DNA of 64,000 nt. Origin: Guillardia theta CCMP2712. Taxonomy: Eukaryota > Cryptophyceae > Pyrenomonadales > Geminigeraceae. Positions 55,701 through 64,000 of the stretch are shown here, one piece after another. The notes under the pieces are model-generated. The model was not told where the DNA came from, did not search any database, and saw only the letters and a program-made list of their open reading frames with translations. Within the stretch, counting starts at the first letter, position 1. The number at the start of each line of letters is the position of its first letter. The translations under genes and the position numbers were made by a program. The stretch lies in contig NW_005434666.1 of assembly GCF_000315625.1 (NCBI RefSeq), positions 334,063 through 398,062 on the forward strand, read 5' to 3'.

Positions 55701-56250
55701 CTTGATGCGAGGAGCGATTTTCACCGGGGAGAACGCGATCCGCTACCCTCAGGTCTCTTCTAGCCTCTTCCTCGAGGAAGTGAAGGTTGTGCGGGAGGAG
55801 AGGACTGAGGCGCCCAAGGGAGGAGCTGAGGGGCTGCTGGGAGGGCTGCTGAGCAAGTTCAAGGGGAAAGATGCGAATCAGAGCATGGAGGAGCTGCTGG
55901 AGGAGGAGGAGGACGAGGGAAGGCTGGCTGGCAGCCACAAGGTCGCCAAGGAAGAAGGAGACGCGGAGGCTGAGGCGCGGGAGCAACGGCGGCAGCTGTT
56001 TTCTGGGACGACGGTGAAGCCTGTGGGAGAGGGGAGGAGAGGGGAGGAGGGAGGGAGACGTGGAGCAGGGGAGGTCGCAGGAGCAGCAGGAGCAGCGAAG
56101 GAGGCCATGAACGCGCTGCAGGCGAGAGGAGAGAAGTTGAAGGACATGCAGGAGAAGGCGACGAGGCTGGAGAGTCAGGCCATGGAGTTTGCTGAGATGA
56201 TCCGCAAGCACAACCAGAAGGAAGCGTCGAAGAAATGGTGGCAGATCTGA
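52735..56250 (+). CDS. Lgl/tomosyn (STXBP5/Sro7) family WD40 protein with C-terminal R-SNARE motif
   Basis: This is an intronless frame of 1171 codons from ATG 52735 (MSGSWLKSVF). It opens with a basic Lys/Ser leader and the Lgl-type start SHGIPPTSCTIAYDHLLGLL and ALGTLDGKVKVLG. Two beta-propellers of WD40-like blades follow (LAVGTDFPSLLVWNLSQT, ILRWIP-like VLHAINSIRWIPG, LVGAKAGHLLLWDSR). A Gly run and a long acidic low-complexity insert (about residues 520-750) interrupt the second propeller. The C-terminus (about 1110-1171) carries a VAMP-like heptad region, LQARGEKLKDMQEKATRLES followed by AMEFAEMIRKHN and a Trp-Trp end. Tomosyn and Sro7 bind Q-SNAREs and regulate exocytosis. Lack of introns contrasts with the neighbourhood. 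Confidence 0.85.
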   Translation: MSGSWLKSVFKSKSSKKSKKEETIAHALPDSELQQEDCKYREVMSHGIPPTSCTIAYDHLLGLLALGTLDGKVKVLGSLGVERTLMSPHLSRVTCLEFAAGKGQLAVGTDFPSLLVWNLSQTESGEQELTNIRVLHAINSIRWIPGTDCFCMSTSGAEVRFFRIGNESLSKHKVTAEELQLSGKDTHEITSAEPSTEHHQVLVGAKAGHLLLWDSRSSSIARRYMGAAIGSELVHAGYTSSCKYVVATYANATMQIWLAEKEKNVLTQVKLVEGVTSDFESSFLGMSSMIIDTAKSKKGKDEPDEALFVFYLKDGKFCTTCFQGTNLKDRVELSCDDEQEGEGIQAVIPAFREREEAQHARRYFLRLHYGGLVDFLQMSPEDSPTSLRRRNLPQVLRSNSPLCMAMTTLVPIEIASRLIIDLSESPEEEEELETYLEEVYSPLWGGRRPEPPLTLPVPCLLVTCHTGGRVCLWNVRTESLLRVRGVPAQRETSDEILMSSLIVDQWQKGSEEAAAAAARGGEGGGGGGGGGDGNETPGLLLLLACSDHVELLRFCDLDDFKTFRRRRKLLPARVLAKPGHDEPRKDANMLRAEIKYTFDEQDAPQMVSEEDRVVASPDEVEEEQEISAEQDSEIEDEEEASSDPTSTSKELQEGVVDASEETGGGADPDLPPSRALPPIPTKTAAVAGQEENEQEDKDYGKEELKEHQNEHVRHEQEEQEEQEEASEHTYSKGFIPVLSVSMQNSSDSSNGSSSMRVRCAVYVPACRMLLSGWSNGCMTFTSRRPEHSAEVLDTSCLTAKGSGISAMAAGWVAMRDKSPPLLTLFAAVDSAEIFCFHLPSAAELPMRISAAGMGGSPAVFLAGLDENGTLVPSSSPRPCRFLLAVSSHAIRIFNLPLDVRGSLPLQQQQTDMNISGAAVLQHNGESVLCCWDGSGEVRIHSLLLLRNLGRIKLQEHHSLLRPNALQTMAVGQDGRVFVSAPFGGGDSWNLMRGAIFTGENAIRYPQVSSSLFLEEVKVVREERTEAPKGGAEGLLGGLLSKFKGKDANQSMEELLEEEEDEGRLAGSHKVAKEEGDAEAEAREQRRQLFSGTTVKPVGEGRRGEEGGRRGAGEVAGAAGAAKEAMNALQARGEKLKDMQEKATRLESQAMEFAEMIRKHNQKEASKKWWQI

Positions 56251-56545
56251 TACTTTCCTCCTCCTCCTTCCTCCTCTTGCTGCCTCCTCCCTCTCTGCAA
56301 CCGCTCCCCTCCTCCCGGCCTCTCCCCGACCTCGTTTCTGTTCCCTCTCCTGTTGCTTTCTCCTCTGCGATTGTACAGCGACTTCTGGTCCTGCCTTCTT
56401 CTCAGTGCATCCTCTGGAGTGTGATTTTGCCATATTGTGCATTACTATCGAGGATAGTTCCTTGCACATCAGCATGCAGAGTAGAAGCGAACTAGGTTCG
56501 AGTCTCGGATTAACTTCAGTTATGATAAATTCCTACTTGTTGGGA

Positions 56546-58050
56546 TCAAACTTCGTCCAAAGTCCATAGGAGCTCGGCCAGCTCGTTACGCTCTTCTTCC
56601 AACTTGTTGATCCTGCAGGTGCAAGTGAGGCGCTGGAGCTGGAGCTGGAGCTGGAGCTGGAGCTGGAGCTGGAGCTGGAAGAGGAGCAGGAGCAGGACGT
56701 GATGGTGGATTGGGAAAGTTTGGGGGCACAGGAAAAACGAAAGAAGGAGAGGAGAACCAGAAGGAAAGACGAGCACAACACAGAAGGGAGAGGAGGAGGA
56801 GGAGGAAGGGGGAGGGGGATGGGGTTGAAACCTTTGCTTCAGCTTCTCTCTTGCTTGCTCCAGCTCGTTTCTCTCCACATCCTCCGACGAATCTTTCTTC
56901 CTGCTCGCCGTCCATGCAACTCCAATCACCCACCCACCCCCTTCTACTCTCCTCCTTTTCTCCTCTCCACCCTCCCAGTCTCCTTCCATTCCCCAACTCC
57001 TTCCCCTCGAATCACCTTGTCAGTTCAACTTTCTTCTCCAAACTTGTCTGGATTTTGTCACGACGAACTACCTCCTCCTCCAGGTGCTGCCGCCTGCTGC
57101 CTCGTGAGCTACCGGAAGAGGGGAAGGCACAGGCAAGATCAGGCATGGGGCTTGTTGAAGAAGGTTGAAGAAGGAAAGAGCAGAGGCAGGAGGAGCAGGA
57201 GCAGGAGCAAGAGCAAGAGCAAGATTCGAGTTCTCTTCTCAAACCTTCCTTGTGAGTCTTCAAGATTCTTTTTGACCGTCTCCAGCTCGCTCGCCATGTC
57301 TTTGAGCTGCTCGTTGCAGGAGCTCGAGGAGTCAGAGAAAGCGGAAGGGGAACCAGGAGGAGGCAGGAGGACAGAAAGAGAAATCGAAGGAGTGGTAGAA
57401 GAGAGGACAGTGGAGGAGGAGAAAGTAGAGGAGGAGGCGGAAGTAGAAGAGGATATGGGGGAGGAGGGGGAGGAGGAGCAGAGGGCGGGGAGACCTTGTC
57501 CTGTACTTTCATCAGACACGAGCTGATCTTGTCCGACATGTTCAGGCTGAGGCTTAGGTTCTCGTCCATCAAAGAGGACGAAGTTCGAATGTCCTCCTCC
57601 TCCCCCCTCTCCACCTCCTCCCTCCTTCCCCCCTTGCCCCTCTCCTCCTGCACATCCCAGGGTACATCAGATGAAGTCAACACAGCAGCAACCGCTACCT
57701 CCTGCTTCTGCTCCTCCTCCTCCTTCCTCCCTTGGCTGCTGCCTGTCTGCTGCATCCGCTGCCTCTCCAATCTCAACAGCTCCACTGCACAGCATGTCAA
57801 CCCCCGTAGCCGCTTCCTCCTCCCTCCCCTCACCCTCGCGCTCTGCCGCTTCGCATCGTAGCCGCAGCATCGAGAGCTCCTCTGCTTCGGCAGCGGAGGA
57901 AGAGGAAACCCAGTCCAGCTCGTTCTGTCCAGCAGCCCTCAGATCACTAGTGGAGGTCAGCACACTCACCATCAGGAGCCTCGTCAGCTGATCCTCCAGC
58001 GACTTGTTTTTGAGCCTCAGGGTCTCTACCTCCTCCACGATCTCCTCCAT
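56546..58050 (-). CDS. Coiled-coil protein of unknown function
   Basis: The first clear exon starts MEEIVEEVETLRLKNKSLED at 58050 and ends near 57970 at a GTGAGTG donor. A 5' exon upstream to about 58360 is possible. Later exons read NELDWVSSSSAAEAEELSML, LLRLERQRMQQT, MDENLSLSLNMSDKISSCLM, ELKDMASELETVKKNLEDSQ and DKIQTSLEKKVEL. The last ones read NELEQAREKLKQR and INKLEEERNELAELLWTLDE, with TGA at 56546-56548. All are heptad-rich. The introns between them are packed with low-complexity tracts: (GCTGGA)n at 56634-56680 and TCC/GGA runs elsewhere. Family unknown. It probably forms a dimeric rod. Confidence 0.55.
56634..56682. repeat. (GCTGGA)n hexamer, about 8 copies, in an intron
   Basis: A clean hexamer array lies just upstream (sense orientation, CTCCAG/TCCAGC) of the last exon of the coiled-coil gene. 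It is read as protein in several spurious frames. Confidence 0.9.
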
Positions 58051-58818
58051 CGCGTCCTACGGCCTGTAGGAGCAGGAAAGGGCCCTTGTCAGAGACGGCG
58101 ATGCAGGGAAGGAGGGCGTGATCGGGGGGGGGAGGAGGAGGAGGAAATGATGAGTAACGTGGACATGAATATGAGGTAGAGGATGAAGCATCAAGACGAG
58201 GACAGAGGGATGGACAAGCGGAAGGAAAGGAGGAGGCGGGAGAGGAGGAGCGAAGGAGCGACGTCGAGAACGAGTACATGGAAAATGTAGCGCAGGAGGA
58301 GGAGCAGGAGGAGGAGGAGGAGAACAGATGATAGAGTAGCATAAGATGCTGGAGGTCATAGCTGGGGAGAGCGATGGGGTCATAAGGCAGGAGGTGGAAG
58401 GGCGCTGGTGGGTTGGTTGAAGCAGAGTACGGCAGGAGGGCAGGGAATAGAAATCAACGGACGGGAACTAAGAGAGCGCATGAGAGCAGGAGGAGCAGGG
58501 GAAGAAGGATCAGGAGGAGAGAGATAGAGGGAGGAGGAGCAGGAGGAGCAGGAGGGGAGGGAGGAGCGAGCAGCAGGAGAGGGCAACAGGATCTGCAACA
58601 GGATCCGATATGGAGGCGTACGAGGGACCTGAGGAATCGGGAGCAAGGGAGTCTGCCTCAGAGTAGAAGAGAAACGAGGGAGGCAGGAGGGAGGAGGGAG
58701 GGGAGGGAGAGGGAGAAGAGATTGACAGGGTAGACTTGCAAGGAGAGGAACTTTACTGTCACCGCTACTGCACTACAAGTCTCTCCGACAACGCGGGCGA
58801 GCAGAAGGTCAATCGGCT
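58051..58818. other. Gap between the coiled-coil gene and SNW1
   Basis: This is purine-rich low-complexity DNA on the + strand (GGAGGAGGAG, AGGAGCAGGAGG). A non-coding or 5'-exon part of the coiled-coil gene may extend into 58051-58360. Nothing convincing is seen in 58360-58818. Confidence 0.4.
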
Positions 58819-61800
58819 TCACTGGCCACCTTTCTTCTTGGCCGCCTGTAAAGCTCTGAGATCGTGCTGGGCGGAAAGGACAGGAACCGAGGTGAAGGAG
58901 AGGAGGAGGAGGAGGAGGAGGAGAAGAAGAAGAAGAAGGAGGGGAGCACAACATGGGGATGGGAAAGGAGAGGAGAACCCGGGAGGGGCAGGAAGGAGAA
59001 GCAGGGGAGGAAGTAGAAGCAGCGACAGCAACACGAGTTAACCTGCATGAATTCATCCAGACCGAAAACATCTTCATCCCTGTCGAACTCCACAGGGCCT
59101 GCGCAAGTCGGCAACAGTCAGACGCATCTCCCTCTTGCTCTCGCTCTCTCCCGCCACGCTACATGACCAGCTGCCCTACCTGATCGCGATTGGCGGGCGC
59201 CATCGCCCGAAGCACCCTGGGAATCAGAAGAAAGTAAGGAGAAGGGAGGGAGGGTTAACAGGGAGGCAGCACCTGAAACTCGTTGTCCACCTTGAAGCGC
59301 GCGTTCTTGAGCGTCTGCTCCATCACCGAGTCTTCGTCTCCCGCCAAGTCCTGCCGGCGTCTCACTCCCCTCCAGACACTACGACAAGGCCATCCGGCCT
59401 ACCTCGGCATTTCCCTTGGGCCGATAGACCGAGCTGGAGCGCTCTTGGAACAACCTTTTGTCGTACACGTTGTATCCATCCTCAGCACCGAAACCAGAAT
59501 CCATGCCAGACGTCTGGGAACAAGCAGAGACTCACAATGTAATCCAAGTTCATGAGCTGGGTGTACCTGGTTGAAGAGCCTCTGATCGAACTGCATGTCC
59601 TGCCCACTTGGCTTTTCACACGCAAGTCAGCCCGAAGCAACAAAAGGTGCCACCAACAAGTAAAAAGTCAACAACACAAAAAGATGGGGCTCGTCACTGC
59701 ATGCGCACTGAAGTCAACTATCCCTCGTAATTTCATCATCGATTCCTCGTGCTCTCATAGGGATTTCCATTGAAGTACCTGAGCAAGGCCAAGAGCGATC
59801 TTTTCTGACACGTCACGGTCCCTATCCCTTGTAAGCTTGGAGCGCTTGACTCCCTTCCTCTCAAGCTCTTCGAGGCGCCTTTCTCTCTCCCTCTCGCGAC
59901 GTCGTTCTTCACGGATATCGTCACGTTGCCGTCTGGCCTCCCTTTCTTCGCGACTCTCGCGCTCGAACTCCTCAGCTGGGATGAAGCTCCTGCTATCAAA
60001 AGTCATCAGTGTGCCGAACATGGGTGGGCATCAAAGATTCAACTAGATCTCCTCAGATGTTTCAATCGCCCCTTACCTTCTGTCCTCGTCCGCATCTTCA
60101 TCTCCACCACGCCCTTCTCCCGTTCTACTTTCAATACCTCCTCCTCCTCCTCCTCCTCCTCCTCCTGCAGCTGCTCCTCCTCCACCACCAAGGCTTGCTC
60201 CTGGTGCAGCCCCAGTGCGAAGCATACGAGCATCTCGAGCAAGCTGCCTGAGCTCCTCGTCCTTCTTCTCCTTCTCGAGCCTTTGCTGTCGCTCGCGCTC
60301 CTTGATTCTTGCGGCGATGCCTTCTCTCGCCGACTCTTGGGCAACCAACAGGGACTCACTGAATTGTGCGAACTTGTCGTTCACAACGATTTGGGAATGC
60401 CCTCGTCCATCAGCAGCCAGACGTTTATCAAGGGGGATTGTGTAACCCTTAGCATTCTTCCAGTTTGATACACACGGGGGAATCTTCCAATCTGCCATGT
60501 CCTGCAAAGACGAACACTGAGTGCTCCCGTTCACACCTCAAAGACTCCGCTACCTTTTGCGACACTTTTCTTGGAGGCGAATGCATCACGGGGACTGGTG
60601 GGGACGGCGGACCTCGAGGGGCCTGCGATGTTGGTAAACACAAGCTCAGGTTGAGCTTCAGGTCTGCCTCACCTTCTTGTGCTTGAACTTGGGTGGTTCC
60701 AACGGGTCAACGGGCATCTCGTGCATTTTGATGATTCTTTCCCTCGCCCCACTGTTGTGAGACGATACTGAATTGCTCGGAACATATCTACGGCAAACAA
60801 TCACCTCTACACAACCCGATGTGCAGTCGCTGTTACCTGATGTATTCCGCATCCTTCTTCTGATTGATCTCAGGTCGAGCAACCTTAGCCGCTGTGATCT
60901 TTCCATTCAAAATTTTCTCCAGGGCAGCCTGCGTCTCCTGGGTTTTGAGCCTGATCTGAGATCACATCACACAAGATCAGAAGAGATCATCCTGATTTGC
61001 ATCTAGCAAACCTCTTCATCGTCGGGCTTGTCGACATCCATTTCGTGGACCCGCTTGGCAACAAGGTCCCTGGCTGAGCCCTGCCTCGTGTCACACAGCG
61101 CAAGGACATGGGCCCTCTTGCGTAAGGAAACCTTACCTGGATCAGCGTCTTGTGTGTCCTCCCCTGCCCCAGAATCGCATCGTACTTGATGTTACCCTCT
61201 ACACAAGTTTCAGTTCCTGAGACTGAAGTAACAGTCCAAAGAGGTTTTTCACCTGCATCCATTTGTAATGCGATCGTCTTCCCTGTCTTCCCATCTTTCT
61301 TTCCCAAGTCCAGAGGAAACCTAATTGTAAGTGCATGCGGTCAAGGAACCAGCCGAATCTCCCCTTTGCACGACTACTGGTCCTCGAAACAAACTTCTCT
61401 CGAAAATTGCGTTGTTCGTGGCTCAATCTCCTTCCAGTCCCTCCTCTGTGCCTCAAGTTACTCACTGGGCTACATGGATCTCAGGGAAGGCGCCTCCATC
61501 GCCGAAATCTTCCAGCGACCTTCACAGATCGTTACAAGATTTCCTACCCATCTGACCTCATTCAGCAGAACCTGGGTACCCATCCCCGCCTTTGCCCTTG
61601 GGGTGGAGGCTCCTTGCGACTTGAGGTCTGAAAGAAATTTCCTTGTCAGTTTCGCAGCATGTCGAGCACGTGAAGCAATGGTGGCATGCTCATACCTGAG
61701 ACTGCTCCTTCGGCGCATCCTCCTCTTCGTCATCGTCATCCCACCTGTAACGTTTCTCAACGAGCAAGCTTCTTGCAGACTATCAGTCTATCATAATCTC

Positions 61801-62041
61801 GTCAATAAATATGCTGTGTTCTTAGGTCCCTAACTCTGTCTACCTCATCATGAGCTGATATCTGCCTTGCGCATCACCTAGTCCGCCCTGCCGGATTGCG
61901 CCTGCTCCCCACTCTGCGCTTTCACTTTCCCCCGATCCTCTCATTGTCACAGCGACTTCCTTCCCTTTCCCTTCCTCTCACACTCTGCATCTTCGCATAC
62001 CTGGAACTCTTGCCTGTCGGCTTCGGCAGGATTTCCGACAT
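58819..62041 (-). CDS. SNW1: SNW1/SKIP (Prp45) spliceosome and transcription co-regulator
   Basis: Exon 1 is 62041-62001 (MSEILPKPTGKSS). At least a dozen small exons follow. They read EDFGDGGAFPEIHVAQ, PLDLGKKDGKTGKTIALQMD, GNIKYDAILGQGRTHKTLIQ, AEYIRYVPSNSVSSHNSGAR and MHEMPVDPLEPPKFKHKK. The next are APRGPPSPPVPVMHSPPRK and the signature DWKIPPCVSNWKNAKGYTIP with LDKRLAADGRG. A charged helix ERESREEREARRQRDDI precedes DRDRDVSEKIALGLAQ, MQFDQRLFNQ and GMDSGFGAEDGYNVYDKR. DEDSVMEQTLKNARFKVDNE, FDRDEDVFGLDEFMQ and AAKKKGGQ close it, with stop TGA at 58819-58821. Nearly every SNW1 block is present in order. SNW1 is a core component of the activated spliceosome (NineTeen-related complex) and also binds transcription factors. 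Confidence 0.95.
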
Positions 62042-63148
62042 TTTCACTCCCATGCCCCTCACTGCCGCCATTGCTGCAGGGCACGCGTCCTCTCCCCACC
62101 ACCCCTACTAGCTCGTCCCCCATCACCCCCACATTTCCCATGGAACTGATACCAGGGGTCATGGTCATTGTCCAGTCAACCACCCACACACACCCGCCTT
62201 TCCAACCAATAACCACCCCCTTCCACATTTGTAACTACCCTACCAATGTAGTAAGTTTGCCGTTATACTACCCATACAATTGACTCCATATTGATACAAA
62301 ATGGTAGGGTTGAAGCGAAGGTTTGATCACCCCTACCCCCTAATTTGACTTACCCCAGAGACCAGCATGCTGAATAGGACCCACCCCTTGTCCCAATTAC
62401 CCCTACATAGTCTAGCTCATGACACCACCCCTACGGTTGGGTGTAGTCTCCAAGTCCTCATACTGTCCTCATACTGTCCTCATAGGGTCTGCCGGCTTTC
62501 GCGGATTGGGATTTTCGGTATTTCATGTCCACAGCCTCCTCCACCTCCTCCTCCTCTTCCTCCCCATTCAACAGCATCATCATCATCACCACCACCACCA
62601 CCACCACAGTCTCCTCCTCCACCACAGCCTCGTTGTCCTCATCCCCCCCCTTCAACAGCATCACCACCACCACCACCACCACAGTCTCCTCCTCCACAGC
62701 CTTTTCCTCCTCGCCCCTTCTCCTTCTACCCCTCGTCGTCCACCTCTCTTCGCCTTTCTGTTCTCTTGTCCTTGCTTGTTGGAACCTTCCGTTGTCTCCC
62801 ATGCTGGTCCTGAATCGTTGTCTAAGTTCTATTAGTCTTCTTCTACAGAAACCAACCTTTCCATGTATAATTGTTTGATCTGAGCCTCTCTTGTGCTTCA
62901 TTGTCCTTCAATGCTTCCTTGTGCACCGTTTGTCATCTTCTGCCCTTGTTAGCTCTGACGAGCTATCCCTTTCACCCGATTACTTTCACAATATAATGTT
63001 TCCAACTCTTGTCTGCATGTTCTCACACCCATCTCACCACCAGACGCTCAAAGATACCAGCCTGACCTCCAAGACTTCTTCCAAAGCGGTCTCACATGTG
63101 CTTCCGCTCGAGTTGACTCAGGTCTCGAACAAGAAAGGTCTCAAGGGT
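62042..63148. promoter_or_regulatory. Divergent intergenic region with CCCCTACC block and CAC/TCC microsatellites
   Basis: Immediately upstream of SNW1, about 62080-62460 repeats CCACCCCTAC, CACCCCCACA and CCCCTACCCCCTAATTTG-type words, C-rich on the + strand. A triplet microsatellite (CAC, CTC, TCC, ATC) covers about 62530-62740. The remaining 62760-63148 is ordinary. Confidence 0.45.
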
Positions 63149-63769
63149 ATGGGAGCGATCAGAACTGTCCTCGTCCTCGCCCTCTTGTGTGTATGCAGAG
63201 CTCGCCTCCAGGCAGCGAGAGGCATCCTCAGCATCGTCAATCAATGCTCCCATGTCAGGGCCAGTGAGAACAGCTGCCGACGCCATGCTCTCGGTCGACC
63301 TCTGCGCCTTGTTGGCGGGTCCGGGGATGCTGAAAGTGATCCGGCGAAGATGATGGAGGAGGGGGAGCGCTTGTTCGCTGTGGCCATGGGGAGAAGGAAA
63401 GGAGAGGAGGAGACGAAGACAACGTGCTTGAAGGCGCTGGTCAGGCTGCTCATGGGAGGTAATCCCATGGATTTGTCAGCAGGAAAGAAAGCGGCGCTGC
63501 TGGAACAAGCAGTGGTAGGATCATTGATTGCTGGAGGATAGGTTGGGGGCAGGAGGTGGAGGGGAGGGGGAGCGACATTGAGAGGAGAGAAGGACGAGTT
63601 GTGGAGCTGAAGCAATGAGCGCAGGATATGTTTGACAGTGCTTCTGTAAAATACAAGCTGCAAGGACAGCTGAAACAAGCAGGATCTGCTGTCATGCGGT
63701 GAGATGACTGCTTTATTGTTGTTAAATTCTTCTTCCCTGTCATCGTCATCTTCTGCTCCTCCTCCTCAC

Positions 63770-63810
<41 letters not shown>

Positions 63811-64000
63811 CTCCTTTCCTCGTCGCAATTGCACTGATCGGCCGGCAGGGCGGCCGAATGTTGCAAGAACATCCGTGACAGAAGCTACGAGGCAGCAGAC
63901 AAGGTCTTCCTCTACGAGCAAGTGGAGTTGAACCCTGACTTGCATCGCTTTTTCAGTTCCTCAGTGCTGCCAACATCCTCAAACCACGGTCCCCCCCCCC
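63149..64000 (+). CDS. Secreted protein, 5' part (runs off the window)
   Basis: ATG 63149 starts a clear signal peptide (MGAIRTVLVLALLCVCRA). About 45 residues later comes RPLRLVGGSGDAESD, a relative of the RLRGG stretch in the gene at 19306. A helical exon (GERLFAVAMGRRKGEEETKT) ends near 63459 at a GGAG|GTAATCC donor. Further exons read SASVKYKLQGQLKQAGSAVM (about 63631-63695) and ECCKNIRDRSYEAADKVFLY (about 63860-63925). The 3' end is outside the window. The family is not recognised. Secretion or import into a secondary plastid is inferred from the leader. Confidence 0.6.
63764..63810. repeat. (CAT)n trinucleotide repeat in an intron
   Basis: About 15 CAT/ATC units lie between two exons of the last gene. 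It produces a false poly-His frame on + and poly-Asp on -. Confidence 0.9.

Noticed and set aside
56430-56520. GGTTCGAGTCTC near 56493, resembling a tRNA T-arm
   Set aside because: No acceptor stem, D-arm or anticodon arm can be built upstream at tRNA spacing, and the 3' side does not pair.
63704-63931. Poly-histidine frame
   Set aside because: It is a CAT microsatellite in an intron of the last gene.
1-64000. Possible prokaryotic or viral origin, CRISPR arrays, operons
   Set aside because: Spliced genes, eukaryotic families and single-gene units throughout exclude a prokaryotic reading. No spaced direct repeats of CRISPR type and no viral structural or replication genes were seen.
63991-64000. 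Terminal run of C residues
   Set aside because: It is too short to interpret. It could be a genuine homopolymer or a contig-edge effect and is not reported as a feature.

Overview
This is nuclear DNA of a unicellular, flagellated eukaryote with spliceosomal introns. Most genes are cut by very small GT-AG introns (about 41-75 bp in the genes I spliced by hand). Gene density is high and intergenic GC content is uneven. Several genes start with a signal peptide followed within 20-80 residues by an (L)RLRGG-like stretch. Taken together with an axonemal dynein light chain (DNALI1), large GCC2/GCC3 cysteine-rich proteins, a plant-type EF-hand cation exchanger and a TPLATE/TSET-like WD40 protein, a cryptophyte such as Guillardia theta is my best guess. 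That name is an inference, not a demonstrated identity.

Layout, left to right. 1-458 is the end of an ankyrin-repeat gene (+). 797-5925 is an 11-exon secreted cysteine-rich LamG protein (-). 6421-10868 is a WD40 protein resembling TWD40-2 of the TSET/TPLATE coat (+). 10999-13432 is a cytochrome P450 (-). 14636-15884 and 15994-17649 are two unrecognised genes (+, -). 19306-22031 is a secreted or plastid-targeted unknown (+). 22298-23167 is eIF4E (-). 24495-25559 is a coiled-coil protein (+). 25738-27847 is an ABCG half-transporter (-). 31280-33561 is an NCL-type EF-hand Na+/Ca2+ exchanger (+). 33671-34529 is the APC/C ubiquitin-conjugating enzyme UBE2S (-). 35846-37942 is a type II membrane glycosyltransferase-like protein (-). 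38934-39917 is a PH-like protein (+). 40027-41595 is an inositol monophosphatase (-). 41856-44934 is an intron-containing Crypton-type tyrosine recombinase (-). 45309-46334 is DNALI1 (+). 46623-47051 is a small membrane protein (-). About 47320-48333 is an unknown (+). 48528-51140 is a two-domain class III nucleotide cyclase (-). 52735-56250 is an Lgl/tomosyn protein (+). 56546-58050 is a coiled-coil protein (-). 58819-62041 is SNW1/SKIP (-). 63149 to the end is a partial secreted protein (+).

The gene order alternates strand almost perfectly: 20 of 23 neighbouring pairs switch strand. Convergent gaps are short (about 110-340 bp). Divergent gaps are longer (about 0.3-3.4 kb), and most carry one of two non-coding signatures. 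One is a GC-rich block with self-complementary GGGCCCGG tracts and TGACTCA sites. The other is a strongly strand-asymmetric block rich in GGGGTAGGG-like words.

The genes do not form a pathway. They are a cross-section of core functions: translation (eIF4E), splicing (SNW1), cell cycle (UBE2S), membrane traffic (Lgl/tomosyn, TWD40-2-like), signalling (cyclase, Ca2+ exchanger, inositol phosphatase) and motility (DNALI1). One transposon-derived recombinase is inserted among them. Exon boundaries given to the base were checked for reading-frame phase by hand. Those given as approximate were not.
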